DNA of 64,000 nt from Cycas panzhihuaensis. Taxonomy: Eukaryota; Cycadophyta. Numbering within the stretch: position 1 is the stretch's first letter; each line of letters starts with the position of its first letter. Position numbers and translations under genes: made by a program. The notes below the pieces were generated by a model. It was not told the DNA's origin. It saw nothing but the letters and a program-made list of their open reading frames with translations, and searched no databases. The stretch is from contig CM041465.1 in the NCBI GenBank assembly GCA_023213395.1, forward strand, positions 241,807,741-241,871,740, read 5' to 3'. Positions 31,845 through 43,033 of this stretch are shown here, piece by piece.

Positions 31845-32500
31845 TGTTAGATAATGTAACAATAATGTTTTGGAGGTAAAAATTTTGATAGGTTCACAAT
31901 ACAATTTCTCTTTTTAACTTTTGCGAGGGATTCCAATGGGGACAAGAGCCCCCCTTGGCTAGAGGATGTGGGGGTTGCTAGAACCCCCCCTATAAAAAGG
32001 AGGTTTGGGGATGGTAGCCCCCAGCCCAAAAAGCTAGTACTATAAAACATATTAAATTGTAAAGAGAATTAGGATTATTCATTCAAAACACCCTAAATTT
32101 AATGGTCAAGATTTATGCCTTGTATGACTCTCTCATATAGCCTAATTTAAGGTGTTTTTCCAATATGTTGATGGTTTTCAATGTATTGGATGTACTCTAA
32201 GGAGTAGGGTAGTTGGTTGTTGTTACTGTGAGTATTCTAGTATAGATTATGTATATTTTTCTATTCTTAGATAATAAAGATTGATACCTTTTCTATGTGG
32301 ATGTTTCCCTAGCATACTGCTAGGGTTTTACTAGGTTATATTTGGTGTATATGTGATGCTTTAGCTTTCTGATTTATTTATTATACTATCTTTGGTTTAA
32401 TAACTTACATGTTAATGTTTAGTTTTAACTCCTATAACTAGTTATAAAATAGTTTAGATCTTGGTGCCAGTTTCTAGTTATTAGGACATAGTTTTCTCAA
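31845..32500 (+). repeat. L3 3' LTR
   Basis: Starts TGTTAGATAATG right after the purine tract AAAGTGGAGAT (31,834-31,844). Keeps a TATA box, TATAAAAAGG, at 31,991. It ends CTCAA at 32,500, apparently having lost the terminal CA and one target base. Confidence 0.85.
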
Positions 32501-32504
32501 TACT

Positions 32505-33540
32505 GTTGGAGTGTATGAGGAGGAAAAAATTAATGTTGGATGCCATGTTCCTTACAAAAGTTATTGAACTAATTTGAAATATACTCACACCCATTATTAG
32601 ATCTAAGAATCTTGATTCTCATCCCACTTTTATTTTCTATAGTAGCTTTAAACTCTTTAAATCTATCTAGGGATTGATATTTATTTCTTAAGAAATAGAC
32701 CCACACTTCCCTTGAGAATTCATCTATGAAGGTGATGAAATACCAACTACCATTGAGAGATTCGATGGACATAGGGCCACAAATATCATAATGGACTAAT
32801 TCTAATAGTTGTGAAGCTCTCCATGTATTCTTAGAAGAGAATTTTTCTCTTTGTTGCTTTCCCTTTAGGCAGGCCTTACATATGTTATAATATTTCTTGA
32901 TTTTAGGTAGATCATATACCATTTTGAGCCTAGACATGAGGTTCAAGCTTTGCATGGTTAAATGATCTAGGCATTGATGCCAAAGGTGGTATTTGGAGCT
33001 ATTTGTGATCACATTATCCTTTAAATAGGAGCATTCTCTATGTTCTTGTATGCAAGGGGACTCTTCATCAATTACATCCTCCACTTTATTAGATTGAGTT
33101 GAGTTGGCCATGGAACATGATTTATTTTATGATGTAGTAGTAAGGGGGACTCCATCCAGCCTGTATAAGCCATTATATTTATGTCCTATGGCTATAAGCT
33201 TACTCATAGCATGGTCTATAACTTTGCAAATGCCCTCGCTAAAGAGGACATCTAAGCTTTGTTTATCCATTTAGTTGATGGAAAGTAGGTTCATCTTTAT
33301 ATCAGGTACAAGGAACACATTACTTGTGTGATGTCTAATGTTTGATTCCTTTAATGTTATTGGTGCCCTACTAATTTTGGCTACATTATAAGTTAAGTTG
33401 CCTCTAAATATAACCATTTACATGTTGATTACTTGGGTCTCTTCTAACATCTTTTCTAAACCTATCATATGTCTCATTGCATAGGAGTCAAGGATCTATT
33501 TGGTCTCATAAAGCTATAAGGATAGTACTACAAAAAATAG
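32505..33540 (-). pseudogene. L2 copia protease and integrase N-terminal half
   Basis: Minus strand: protease near 33,450-33,520 (ILDSYAMRHM, where DSGA is expected, Gly replaced by Tyr), its end NVFLVPDIKMNLLSI, then an open frame 32,569-33,111 with LWHQCLDHL, the CKACLKGK Cys pair, FITFIDEFSREVWVYF with the first catalytic Asp, and ILRSNNGCEYISN, where the second catalytic Asp reads Asn. The gene is cut by L3 just after the HTxQQ region and continues at 10.6 kb. Confidence 0.85.
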
Positions 33541-34245
33541 GTTATAAGAAGAGGAGTCCTAACCATCTCCCATGTTATCATCTTATTATTGATTATTCTG
33601 TTAGTTCCTTTAGTTTCTATTTAAGAATCGTTGCCTATTTTGAGATCTTTATCCTTATGTAGGCCTTAGATTCTAATTTTGCTAATAGAATTGGCCTTAA
33701 GGTTGGTTTGATAGCTCCCCTTGTGGGTAGAATGGCCCTCCTTATTGTTGAATAGGACCACCTTATTGATAATAAGGTCCTCGTTATTTTGGGAAGGGGG
33801 GGCACATTGAGGAGGGCATGGTCCTCCTTATTGATATGAAACTCCTTGTCTTTGTTGAGTGCAAATAGGACCTCCTTAATAGTATGAGGGTGTTCCTTAT
33901 TAATACATAGGGGGTGGTTGTTGATAACATGACCCATATACTTGGCTCTCTTGGTTTTACAAGAGCTATAAATTAGCCTGCTATCTCTTACATTCAACAG
34001 GTAGATATCTAGTTTTTCCACATTAGAGGCAAGTGATAATTAGTTTGCCCTATTAATTCTTTTGAGACTATCCTTATGGTTGTTTTTGTGACTATTAAGG
34101 ATGCTAAGTTGGATAGGAGGAGGAGGAGGTGCCAACAAGATGCTACTAAGTTAGTTGATGGTGTGACTCTTATGATATAAAGAGAAAGTCCAAGTATTAA
34201 GCTAGGTCTTGTTGTTGACTAAGTTGTTAGCCTACTCTATTAACA
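33541..34245 (-). pseudogene. L2 gag C-terminal part with NKE repeats
   Basis: A 128-codon open frame (33,635-34,021) begins at the place of the gag zinc knuckle (SCKTKRAKYMGHVIN looks like a ruined CCHC). It then has repeated INKE, LNKDKE and INKED units encoded by reiterated CCTTATT-type DNA. No known domain; the repeats may be late slippage. Confidence 0.4.
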
Positions 34246-34249
34246 ATCT

Positions 34250-34950
34250 TACCATTTTCTAAGTTTTAGGCTATAAAGGCAAGAGCTAAGTCAGATGTTG
34301 ATGTCACCCCTAATCGGTTAAGAATATTCTCCTCTTAAATCAAGAGCCCTTCAAAGGTTATAAAGTCCATCTTGGAGTAATTATCATATAACTTGGATAC
34401 GAAGGAGTTCTATTCAATGGGTAGAATATTAATGATGTTGGAAATCAAGTCATGATTAGAAGATAGCTTACCAAGGACAATGAGTTATTTTCTAATAGTT
34501 TTAACTTTAGTTAAATGGTTGGTGATATTTTTAACAAAGGGCAGAGTAAATAAATGAGCTTTGAGTGTCAAAGATCTAGATTCATCTTTTCTTTCATAAA
34601 GAGCATAAAGTATTTTCCATGCGTCATGAGATGTTTGTGTGGCTTTGATATTTTGATCTACTTGGTATTCAACCACCAAGGGGAGGAAGGATAATACTAT
34701 GTTATCCTTAACTTTGAACTTTGCTAAGGCTACTGGATCTAGTGGGATTATTTTGGTGGAATCATTAGGGTCTAGTGTAGGAATGGGAAGAGGTATATCC
34801 CCATTAACATGGGCCCAAAATTCATTCATGATGAGAAAGTTTTTGACTTGCCTATTCCATGGTATAAAGTTGTTTATTCCATTGAGTTTGATGGTATTTG
34901 AAAGGAGTATTTATGATGCCCTATTTGAAAGGTTTTTATGTTTGATTTTA
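34250..34950 (-). pseudogene. L2 copia gag
   Basis: Minus strand: KLNGINNFIPWNRQVKNFL opening, an open frame 34,485-34,829 (MNEFWAHVNGDIPLP, WKILYALYERKDESRS), then LGKLSS-like and LLIxEENILNRL segments to about 34,270. This is the UBN2/gag-polypeptide fold of copia elements. A few stops. It forms the particle shell. Confidence 0.85.
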
Positions 34951-34959
34951 TGTCTTTAA

Positions 34960-36809
34960 AATTTTATGTGATAAGGTACTAATCTACCTAAGTGGCTTCT
35001 AATCTAGAATTCTAAGGCTAAATATATTTAGGAAAGCTCTCAGTTACTATCTTATTTAATGGTGTTTGCCTATAAGTGGCAAACTAGGAACCTAATATAT
35101 TAGTAGATGAGCTCAAGGGTTTGATATACCTTAGTATGTGGGCTAAAAAAAAGGTCCTAAGTTCCCCTTGATTTGTTTCCCCACCTATTCTAGACTTATG
35201 GAAAATGATAGATCTAGAAGTGAGAACTTACTAACCAAGGCACTCACCTCAATGGGTCTAGCCTGCTCTCCAAGCTCTAAAAGATAGGGTCTCCACCTTA
35301 GCTTACCACTTAATATACCTGATAGTCAATGACCTTCCTCATCTAACATGAGTAGGCTAAGGGCATATGAATTGTAGTAACTTTAAGGTTCCTAATCATT
35401 CCCCTTGCAAGGATGGAAATGGGGTTTTAATTTAGGAGTTATCTTTTTAATATAAAAATTTTAATTATTAAGTGAGTTTCTCACATACAAGAGGTTCCTT
35501 TTAAAGAAATAAATAAAATGAATATGAAATAAAGTAAATCAAAATGACAAGGATAGGTTTAGAAAGCTCTTGATAGGCCAAGCTTTAAGAGTGAACTTCT
35601 TTAACCTTCTAAGAGTAACACCTACATATGAGACATCACCATGCACAAATTAGCCTTAAAAATCAAAATTAAATAGTTGAAACAGATAAGCTACAACCTA
35701 ATCTAGCAAAAGAACCTTAAAGAAATTGAAAAATAACTTTAAATTTTGAAAAATAAGGCTTAAATAGCTCAAATATAAAGGCCCAACTTGAGTAGTTACT
35801 ATGTCCTATAAATTAGCTCCAAATCTAGCTCAATTTGATTAATCTACTTTCTAGTGCTTTACATGGTTTGCAAAACAAATGCATTGTTAAGAAGATATTA
35901 TAAAAACAGTGCAGATACATCTTTATGCCCCCAAAACTAGTGAAAATAGGGTTAAGCCCCCTCTAAACTGGCCCCCAGTCACCTAAAGGCTACACGTGAC
36001 CACCTACTAATATTGTTAGAGGGCTATCAGACTTGAAGAATTACTAAAAAGGGCCAAATATTTTTGCAAAATAAAAAATAATCAAATCTAGCTAAATGAA
36101 ATTTGAAATTTGTACTTTATGAGGTTATATGAGAGCTAAATGTGACCAAACAAAGGGGTTTAAGGCAGATTTAAAGTGATGTTTAAATTTGATTTCATGT
36201 CATATCACTATAGTATCAAACCTTATGATAAACATATGAAAAATTCTAATGATTTTTTTAGTTTTGATGGTTGCACGGCCTATGCGTGAAGTGTGCACCT
36301 CCTATGGGAGCTTTATGAGCTCAGAGACCCAACCAAACAAACTCTAATTGACATCAAATTTTAGAGGAGGGGGTGTAAGACATAGAGGAAGCCACTAGAA
36401 GTGATAAATTATGAAAAGAGGTTATGGTTTATGAGACTAATGTAGTCAAATTCTAGTGTTATGTTGAGGCCAAACAAAGCCTAAAAATGCCTCAAATCTC
36501 CTTTGACAGGTAGTAAGAATGGGTGCAAGTCTACCACAAGAATGAATGAAGATCCAACAAGTTGAAATGATCAACAATAAGGTTGCAGTGAGTAAAAAAT
36601 GTGATTTTTCATACATTTTAGCCACCTTTATTAAAAAACCTAAATTAATGCACACAGGTAAAAAGTCTACTATAAGAGGTTATAATCAACTACAACCAGC
36701 TTTATTTTTACTCCAACACTATACATAACTTAAATTTTTTACTAAAATATAAAAGAAATAGAGAAAACAAGATTTAAATAACTAAAATACTTTAAGTCAG
36801 GCACATACG
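34960..36809 (-). other. L2 leader between primer site and gag, no gene seen
   Basis: About 1.85 kb without recognisable domains. Short ORFs at 36,446-36,728 on both strands lack motifs. Long leaders are unusual for copia; an inserted and eroded fragment is possible. Confidence 0.5.
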
Positions 36810-36822
36810 AGCTCTAATACCA
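36810..36822 (-). other. L2 primer binding site (Met type)
   Basis: Minus strand TGGTATTAGAGCT directly after the LTR end ATCA; one change from TGGTATCAGAGC. Confidence 0.85.
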
Positions 36823-37205
36823 TGATAAAAACATCAGGATCTAAATACATGTGTATTGATCTAAGTATATTAAGCTAAATAACTTAAATATTAAAAGGAA
36901 ATATGCAAACAATACAATAAATAAACCAACAAGATTACAGGTGAATTTGTCATACCGTAGGCTTTCTATCGGGCAAAGCTTCCACATACAATTAAATTAA
37001 TATAATGTACAAAAGTGCAAGGCATTATTTATAGCCATTTACCAACATTAATATATAATTTGATAGGCTAACTTAATAGCATAAGAGGTGGACTCAACTT
37101 CACTATTAAATATGATTGAATTACATCAAGGGTCCATTAATGCATAATATAAACAAAGATTACAAAGATATGAAGAAATGGAGGACGTATTACATAGTTT
37201 TAACA
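36823..37205 (-). repeat. L2 5' LTR
   Basis: 383 bases, + strand TGATAAAAACATC...GTTTTAACA, matching 8,040-8,422 and followed by the CTTAT duplication at 37,206-37,210. Confidence 0.9.
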
Positions 37206-37210
37206 CTTAT

Positions 37211-38391
37211 AACTCCTAAGGTTTTCAACTTGTAATAAGTACTTTCTCTAGGATCTCTAAGATATATTTTCAATAATAGTTTATCATCTAACTTGGTCAA
37301 GAGCATGCTCCATAAATTTTAGTACTCTTTAATGTATTGTTATATTGTTCCACTTTGTCAAAGTCAATAAATCTTGGAGTAGTGATCCTTATCCCATATA
37401 TCCTCACACTATTCATATATTATCAAGATGAAGAAGGTACATGTGAATTGTGTGGTATTCTTATAATTTTTACACCACCAAGTAAACCATTATAGTGCCC
37501 AATTGCTCAAATGCAGGGTGGCAAATAAGATCTTTTCCTTGTTAGAGCATGGATAAATGTTGAAATATGTTTGTATTTTTACTAACCATGCTTATACTTC
37601 CTAGCCTATTTTTGGATCAATAAACTATAAATGAAACTTCATATGTTTTAACATTAATCCTTTAATTCTCTTGAATTCTTTTGGTGGAGTTCCTTCCTTT
37701 TTAATAAATTATTCATTTCCATATCTGCCTTCACCTCTTTTCTAGTACAAGGCCTTACCTACATCTTCTACTAAATAAAACATATCCTATGTGAGTTTAT
37801 TGACTAAATTTTATAATAATTTCACTAACTCTTATAGTGATATTATTATGTGTGTAGATAGTTGGAGCTCTTAAGTTGCTTAGTGAGTTCACCCACCTTC
37901 TATATCATGTTTATCTAAGGTAAAGGGATATTATGAACCTTCTAAAGGGGATATTTTTCCTTACTTTTGTGCATTAGTTTTTAATCAAAACTCTAAAATA
38001 TACTTATCTTGGTTATGTTACCCATTAAATTATAAATAAGAGTGAATATTAAGAAAAAATACACAAAATCTAGAAATCAATCACTAAAAATAGTTATTAG
38101 ATGGCCAAGTTTTAATTATTAGAAGTTGAGCATCTTAATCTTGTAAAACTCTAGAAATTTCCCTTGTTCAACTTTAGAGATTAAAGTCTCAATCATTTTG
38201 GCACCTGGTTATGTTTTATAACCACTTATTTTGATGATGAATAAGTGTAGATCATATTAGAATATACTGTATTGGATTTAGAGTTTCTAGTAAAAAGATA
38301 TCATAGTGTGACTACCAAGGAGTATAAAATTTTGGTGAGAAGCTTAAAAACAATTTACTCAACCCCTTGCATTTGGGTAAACTTAATGCTC
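37211..38391 (-). pseudogene. L1 gag (capsid) remnant
   Basis: The minus strand shows a Ty3/gypsy capsid pattern: an AWL-type segment followed by a YFxxxP-like stretch, the EEKI-like helix with an LHL turn, and further down a KLKQ-like and YIKEY stretch typical of gag capsid domains. Stops and frameshifts break it every 20-40 codons. The continuation beyond L2 (7,156-8,034) has no recognisable motif. No protease, RT or integrase follows, so gag is the only protein this element appears to have carried. Confidence 0.5.
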
Positions 38392-38403
38392 TCTAATGCC
38401 ACT

Positions 38404-38775
38404 TGTTACGAACCTAATAGAGTTCCTTAATGCATCCATATGAGATGATATATAAATGATCAAAAAATAATATTAAATAGGAGGAAAATAATATAGAAAA
38501 TACTTAATAAACAATAGTTGGTCCTCTTCAAGGAGAGAGCACCTTCAAGTATTGATTACTACTTATAATTTCCTCTAAATTTAAGAAATATTCCATAATG
38601 ATGATCGCTTTAATTAAACTACTACCCTTTCAATATTTCATAAATGACCTCTTCTAATGTATATCCTAAGTTCATAGAGGAGTTGTATCCCTTGAATTTG
38701 TACCACTTCCACTAGATATAATAATTCAAAGAGATAATAAAATATATAGATAACTAATCCCTTGCCTTCATAACA
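38404..38775 (-). repeat. L1 5' LTR
   Basis: 372 bases, starting TGTTACGAACC and ending CTTCATAACA on the + strand. On the minus strand it is followed two bases later by TGGCATTAGAG, a decayed Met-type primer site. Confidence 0.75.
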
Positions 38776-39300
38776 TGATACCCTAGGCATGCCTAGGCTC
38801 CTTAATCGTACCAAATCTACTTTACTATTTGATCCCTTTACTTTAATAAATTAGGAAGAGAGGAATTACCCTAATATTATACCCTTTTATATTGAGATCC
38901 TAAAAGAGAATATCAATATTAAATGGTGTATTATTAGTGAAGGGTCATCTATTGATTCCACCCCTGTCCAACTCCTCAAAGACATAGAAATTTTGACATT
39001 TGAGCTTATGGACTAGGTGTGCTTGGGCTGTGATAAGAATTAGAAGGCACCTATAGGTTAGATCACCCTTCCACTTATGATTTATGTTAATATAGTCATG
39101 GCTAAGCTTACTATTCTAGATCTTGATATTAAATATAAAACTTTGTTAACCTAACCCTAGACAAGTTAAATATTGGCAATTTACCTTTTACTCTTTAGTG
39201 AACTCAAATTTATACATAATGACAAGCTAAAAATTATGAAATGTAAGAATAAACTTGTTAAGTAGTTTATTTCCATAGTCAACACACTTTTTGAAGAAGG
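38776..39300 (+). pseudogene. L0 gypsy protease
   Basis: Plus strand after L1: FYIEILKENINIKWCIISEGSS (broken here by decay of the catalytic DGGA-type motif), STPVQLLKDI, then APIGxITLPL and VMAKLTILDLDIKY, which are the hallmark of plant gypsy protease. Many stops. Confidence 0.7.
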
Positions 39301-40080
39301 TAAAACCTCTTAACTATTTAACTCACTAGGCTTTGGCTTATATTTTTCCATTGAACTACTCCTTCCTAGGTGTGAGGATGAACCACAAGAAGTCAACATG
39401 ATTTCCATTGTCATACTTGAATTTAATAATTCCTTTGATCCCTCCTTTTTGATATTGGACTTGGATTCTCTATCTAATTAAAATATCCTCTCCTTTATCT
39501 AGAATAGGTTTATTGATTATGAGGGATATATTTATCCTCTTATAGACTACTCTCTAGGATTAGTTTAATATCTTATCCACTAATCCTAGTTTGATTAGGA
39601 TTTCTCTTTTCAAATTAAATCATAATAAAATGAGGTTGCCTTAGCTAATGCCTCCCATTATACTTCCACTCTCTAATTCTAGGAGTCATCACTTCATGAC
39701 ATGCACCACCCCCCAACCCAAAAAAAAAAATCTCCCGATGAGGCTAACACCATGGTGAAATACATTCTTATCCTTGATCATTTTGAAAATGATGAGGCTA
39801 TATTAAGACATTTTGTTAGAGCCTCTCCTAACCATCATAAGCTTGCCTTTTCTAAGTACATTCTACCTCACTTGCTCTTGGTAAACTCTAACTAGAATAC
39901 CCATGCCTCTTCATCCCCCATACAGCTTGCTTCCTCTCACTTTGAAGAAGACAATGCTATGCTAGTTGGGGATACCATCAATATTAACCTCAAAATAGAT
40001 GATAATCCTAAATTGATCAAAGTTAGTACCAAATATTCCCCCTTTAAGATTTAATAACTTAAAGAAATCTTTAGGGAGTT
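39301..40080 (+). pseudogene. L0 protease-RT linker shared with L4
   Basis: An open stretch at 39,701-39,895 contains ILDHFENDEAILRHFV, matching the L4 linker patch FEDDEALLEHLV, followed by HFEEDNAML where L4 has HFEEGNSMC. No known domain; acidic and Ser-rich. Confidence 0.6.
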
Positions 40081-41330
40081 CTCATTCATTTTCATTTAGA
40101 AGTATAGTGACATGAAGGGTCTTCACCCTAATATCATAGTCTATAACATTACCACCCTTTTTGGGGCCAAGCCTAAGCAGCAAAGGCAAAGGCCCCTCCA
40201 TCCATAGTTACCTATTTCTATCAAGATTAAAATTGAAAAGCTCCTTAAAGTTGCTCTTATTGAGTAAGGGGATTATTCTTAATAGGTGTCAAACATTATC
40301 CTAGTCATGAAAAAGAATATATCCATTCAAACATATATTAATTTTATGGCATTAATGATGCTTTTCCTAAATACAAATTTTTACTCTTATTTATTAACTA
40401 GATTTAGGATCAAACTATCAAGTTTGAAGTGATGTCTCTTATGGATAGATTCTTGGGATATGATCAAATTTCAATCTCACTTGAAGACTACACAAGATAA
40501 CATTTACCAACACTTAGGGCATATTTGCATATAAGGTCATGCCCTTTATCATGAAAAATATAAAGGTCACTTATTAATGCACTATAGTTTTTATATTTAT
40601 TGATTTCATTAGCATAATAATCATAATCTATCTTGATGATATTTTGGGAATTTTGAGGCATAGGAGAGATCACATTTATGATTTGCAAACTATCTTTGAA
40701 AGATATCTCAAATACCAACTATGTTCTAATCCCAATAAATGTGTATTTATGGTCACCTCAAGAAAAATGCTTAACAACATAGTCTCTAAAGATGGCATTA
40801 AGATAGACCCTAAAATGGTAAAATGTGTTGTTAAAATTACCCACCACAAACTCAAAAGTAGGTCAACTATTTCATCATATGGTTAGGATTACTCAAAGAT
40901 TCATCATTAACTTTGCCCTCAATACAAACCCCTTATAAATCTCCTTGAAAATGGTGCATATTTTAAATGGACCCTAACCATTCAGGACTCATTTGATAAC
41001 CTTAAATAGGCCTTTATTTCTATCCCCACACTTGCTCCACCTATCTTTGGGAGGCCTTTTGTTTTATACACCTCTTCCACCAAAGAGTCCCATCAGGCAT
41101 GCTTGCCCAAGAGAATGAATTCAACCATGAGTAATCCATCTATTTTATCAGTTGCACATTACTCATAGATAAGATGAATTATTCCCTACTAGAAAAGGAA
41201 TGCCTTATACTAGTTTTTATAACTAGGAAACTATAACACTACCTACTAGGTAAGACCACTCACATCATTGCTTAGTTTGATCATATTTACCTCTTATTTA
41301 CTAAGATAGATCTTGTATAGAAAGATGGTA
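40081..41330 (+). pseudogene. L0 gypsy RT and RNase H
   Basis: SDMKGLHPNIIVYNI and RQRPLHP entry (40,100-40,200), catalytic box IIIIYLDDILGI (about 40,635), NKCVFMVTSRKML and KDGIKIDPKMV (open to 40,886), RNase H MLAQENEF, DKMNYSLLEKECL and HYLLGKTTHII (41,100-41,270). Stops roughly every 15-30 codons. Confidence 0.85.
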
Positions 41331-42758
41331 GATGGGCTCTATTGCTTTAGTAATTTGACTTCTAAATGGTTAATCATGAGTCGAAGAAATGCATGGTTAT
41401 TATAAAGCAACTAAACATTGCTCCTCTCCATAAGCAAACCATTAAAATAGTTGAAGATATGCTTTGAGATAAGCATGTATTTCATGTTAATATTATCAAG
41501 GGAGAAAGTGAGTAATACATGGATATTATCACCTATTTATAATCCTAGGTATATATGCTAGATACTTCCTCTAAGAAGAGGAAGATGGTGAGGATAATTG
41601 CACCTTAATATATCCTTATAAATGAGACTCTCTATAAGCACTCCTTTAATGGAGTCATATTGAGATGCATCTCTCCTTCTAAAGTTCAAATTGCTCTTAT
41701 TGAATATCATGATGAAATATGTGTGGGTCAGTTTGGTGGCCAATCCATTGCCTAATGCATCCTTTGAATGGGCTACTAATGGTACACCCTCTTTAAGGAT
41801 ATATATGCTTGCATTTAAAAGTATGATAAGTGTCACTCACATGCACCTTAGATTCATGAACTAGTCACTATGCTCAAAGTTATAGTTTCTCCCTATTTGT
41901 TCTTATAATAAGGTCTTAACCTAATTAGGAAAATTTATCCTCTCTCTTATAGCAACCATAAATTCATTTAAACCATTCTATAGAACATTCTTTTAGGAAG
42001 AATAAAGTAGTTCCATTAGTCACTACAATAGGAAAGGTGGTTGTTACTTTTATATTCTATAGTATATCATTCATAAATTTGGAGTCTTAGATGTAATTAT
42101 CATAGTTAGCAGAATTATATTCTATAATATTCATGTTGATAAATTATGTATTAAGTTTTACATTATACATAAGAGTTTATCCATGTATAACCCTTAGGTC
42201 GATGGTTATATCAAAGCCTTTAATAAAATGTTGGCCAAGATCTTAGAAAAAGCTATTGCCACCTACCACATAGACTAGCACACATAATTATTTCCTATAT
42301 TATGGGTCTACTAGACTTCCATTCAGAGTACAACAAGGATGATTCTATTTTCCCTAGTCTATGGCATTGGGGCTTTACTTTGTTTAGAGGTAGAGATTCC
42401 TCCCTCTAAATATCACTTAAAGTATTTATAGATAAGGGATATCTAAGGTAATCTAGGCTATTTGAATTGGAGAAAATGAATGAAACTTACCTCATAGTCT
42501 ATCAAAAGAATTTAATCTCCAAAAGTAAGGCCCAAGTAGCCCATGATATGAACATTAGGTATACAAATTTTAGATTAGGCAAGAAGGTGCTTAATTGAGA
42601 GTACTTCCATAATAAACAATGAAATTTTCCCCAAATAGGCAAGCCACTATATTATTTTTAAAGATATAAATAATATGGTATAATGTTTGGTCACTCTTAA
42701 AGGCCTAAAATTTGAAAGGATTATTGATTCCTAATGCTTGCAAAAGTATTATGCCTAG
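41331..42758 (+). pseudogene. L0 gypsy integrase
   Basis: ETLYKHSFNGVILRCI, then the zinc-finger region EYHDEICVGQFGGQS with a degraded YDKCHSH pair (41,620-41,850), a weak core, VDGYIKAFNKML in place of the NGQVE motif (about 42,200; the Glu is lost) and the C-terminal LEKMNETYLIVYQKN stretch. It ends KYYA at about 42,756, matching the KFYA end of L4 pol. Heavily decayed. Confidence 0.8.
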
Positions 42759-43021
42759 TTGACTAGGTTGTCTCACTTTATAATAATCCTAAACTATGAC
42801 CCTCCCTAGTTAGAGTAGTAATGTTTTATCTTGGTCTTTTCTAAATATTAGTTGATGGTTATGTATCTAACCACTCTTTTATTCTATCTTGACACTTGGC
42901 CTAGATGCATAGGCTCACTCGTATACATTGTATATATTTATATAAGAGAATTTTTCTCTCATTAATATAAGGAAATAGTTGCAAGGAAGTAACTTCTTCA
43001 TCTATTCTTATTATTCCAATA

Positions 43022-43033
43022 TGGTATCAAAGC
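43022..43033 (+). other. Primer binding site (Met type)
   Basis: TGGTATCAAAGC, just after the LTR-like end TTCCAATA. Confidence 0.8.

Larger units (their letters stand above)
10617..32500 (+). mobile_element. L3: Ty1/copia element on the plus strand, interrupted by L4
   Basis: LTRs of about 650 bases (10,617-11,257 and 31,845-32,500), primer site TGGTATCAAAGCC at 11,260 and purine tract AAAGTGGAGAT before the right LTR set the plus orientation. Gag starts at 11,330, is broken by L4 at 11,562 and resumes at 28,174. Protease, integrase, RT and RNase H follow to 31.79 kb. Removing L4 leaves about 5.3 kb, a normal full-length copia. It lies in the integrase gene of L2. Confidence 0.9.
8040..37205 (-). 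mobile_element. L2: Ty1/copia element on the minus strand, interrupted by L3
   Basis: Two 383-base LTRs, a Met-type primer site, a purine tract and a perfect five-base target duplication (CTTAT) define it. Minus-strand coding relics run gag (34.3-34.95 kb), protease and integrase (32.5-33.5 kb), then across L3 the integrase end, RT and RNase H (8.4-10.6 kb). This is copia order, with integrase before RT. Removing L3 leaves about 7.3 kb. About 1.9 kb between primer site and gag is an unusually long leader. Confidence 0.9.
6767..38775 (-). mobile_element. L1: gag-only LTR element on the minus strand, interrupted by L2
   Basis: Two LTRs (6,767-7,155 and 38,404-38,775) share TGTTAC...ATAACA ends. 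Flanking five-base words are TAATA (6,762-6,766) and TGATA (38,776-38,780), a target duplication with one change. Subtracting the nested L2 leaves about 2.1 kb of internal sequence and about 2.8 kb in total, too short for a pol region. A primer-like TGGCATTAGAG next to the right LTR puts the 5' end on the right, hence minus strand. It looks like a non-autonomous gypsy derivative. Confidence 0.7.
5880..42758 (+). mobile_element. L0: outermost decayed Ty3/gypsy element, interrupted by L1
   Basis: Coding relics lie on the + strand at 5.9-6.77 kb and, after the L1 insertion, at 38.78-42.76 kb in the order protease, linker, RT, RNase H, integrase. This is Ty3/gypsy order. The frames are closed by dozens of stops. 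A linker between protease and RT (39.7-40.2 kb) matches the same linker in L4, so L0 and L4 belong to one broad lineage. Neither LTR of L0 was identified, so the outer limits given are those of recognisable coding sequence only. Confidence 0.7.
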
